Shown piece after piece: positions 63,587-64,000 of a stretch of DNA of 64,000 bases; positions within the stretch are counted from its first letter, which is position 1, and every line of letters begins with the position of its first letter. The stretch is from Pseudoips prasinana (Eukaryota; Arthropoda; Insecta; Lepidoptera; Nolidae), in assembly GCA_951640165.1 (NCBI GenBank), contig OX621256.1:6510001-6574000 (forward strand), written 5' to 3'. The notes under the pieces were generated by a model, which saw only the letters and a list, made by a program, of their open reading frames with translations, was not told the origin of the DNA and did no database searches. A program made the position numbers and the translations under genes.

Positions 63587-64000
63587 ATATTAGATAAAAC
63601 TAACAAGTTGACACAACAACAAGGTTTTTCCAAGGCAGCGGGTAGCAACACCAATTTCTGTCTTTGGGTTACTTGTTAAATTTTATCTCCTTGGAAAAAT
63701 CGCAATAATATTATCATGTATGGCTGGATGTAAAACATTTGACTGACAAGACACTCATTATTTTTTAAATAGTTTCCATATAATTGTTAAAAAGGGCTTT
63801 TTTAGGTGGTCTGTGACATATTTTATGCCTGTGATACCATTGAGGGTATCAAACAGAAATAAGATTAACTTTTACACATGTGACAACCTCGTAGATAGCC
63901 TTGTACGCAACTAAACCGCGTGGGAGACCCTGGGGACCTGTAATACAGATTTTTTTCAAACCTACATCAGGTACCAGTCTCTCACAATGTTGGGTTTCAA

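Larger units (their letters stand above)
34230..64000 (+). other. Rx: Rx intron 2 (start; continues beyond window)
   Basis: Donor GTTAGT at 34230. I searched by eye for a plus-strand exon starting with codons for VWFQNRRAKW after an AG and found none, so the intron is at least 29,771 bp. Parts with no feature seen: 34230-35860, 41530-43200, 43370-44600, 45000-45550, 45910-46830, 57200-58415 and 62000-62980. A second gene inside the intron cannot be excluded but none was recognised. Confidence 0.8.

Overview
The window is animal nuclear DNA, almost certainly from a moth or butterfly. It is AT-rich, has canonical GT..AG introns, and is crowded with repeat types typical of Lepidoptera: LEP1-like Helitrons, Bm1-like and other tRNA-headed SINEs, LINE 3' ends with (GAT)n tails, and mariner/Tc1 elements. 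Only one host gene is recognisable: the paired-class homeobox gene Rx (retinal homeobox), on the + strand. Exon 1 (10807-11218) carries the N-terminus with the octapeptide motif. Exon 2 (33970-34229) carries an acidic linker and homeodomain residues 1-46, and ends at the homeodomain 46/47 intron position common in paired-class genes. Intron 1 is 22,751 bp. The exon with the end of the homeodomain and the C-terminus was not found, so intron 2 runs at least to the window end (more than 29.7 kb).

Layout. 1-4.9 kb: a tRNA-like SINE split by a 4.2 kb, 5'-truncated, RNase H-bearing LINE on the - strand; the 13 bp target-site duplication is visible. 5-9.6 kb: AT-rich DNA, an old 400 bp tandem array, several perfect palindromes and SINEs. 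9.6-10.8 kb: Rx upstream region with CRE, CCAAT and GC-box-like sites. 11.2-34 kb (intron 1): tandem duplications, nested SINEs, a mariner with near-intact transposase, a 490 bp inverted-repeat element studded with TCGTGCGA motifs, foldbacks, and LINE 3' ends. 34.2-64 kb (intron 2): a 2.1 kb TIR element carrying the tail of a pogo/Tigger-like transposase, MITEs, 5S-rRNA-like SINEs, a 1.7 kb LEP1-like Helitron with an internal array, a retroposon with a perfect 18 bp target-site duplication, LINE remnants and an intact-looking Tc1-like transposase.

The genes do not form an operon or pathway: one developmental regulator sits in a long, transposon-filled locus. The most interesting structures are the TCGTGCGA element, the pogo-derived element with repeated subterminal motifs, the 5S-derived SINE family, and the many snap-back inverted duplications inside otherwise ordinary repeats. 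All coordinates of diverged repeats are estimates by eye. Family names marked 'A' to 'K' are local labels, not database names.
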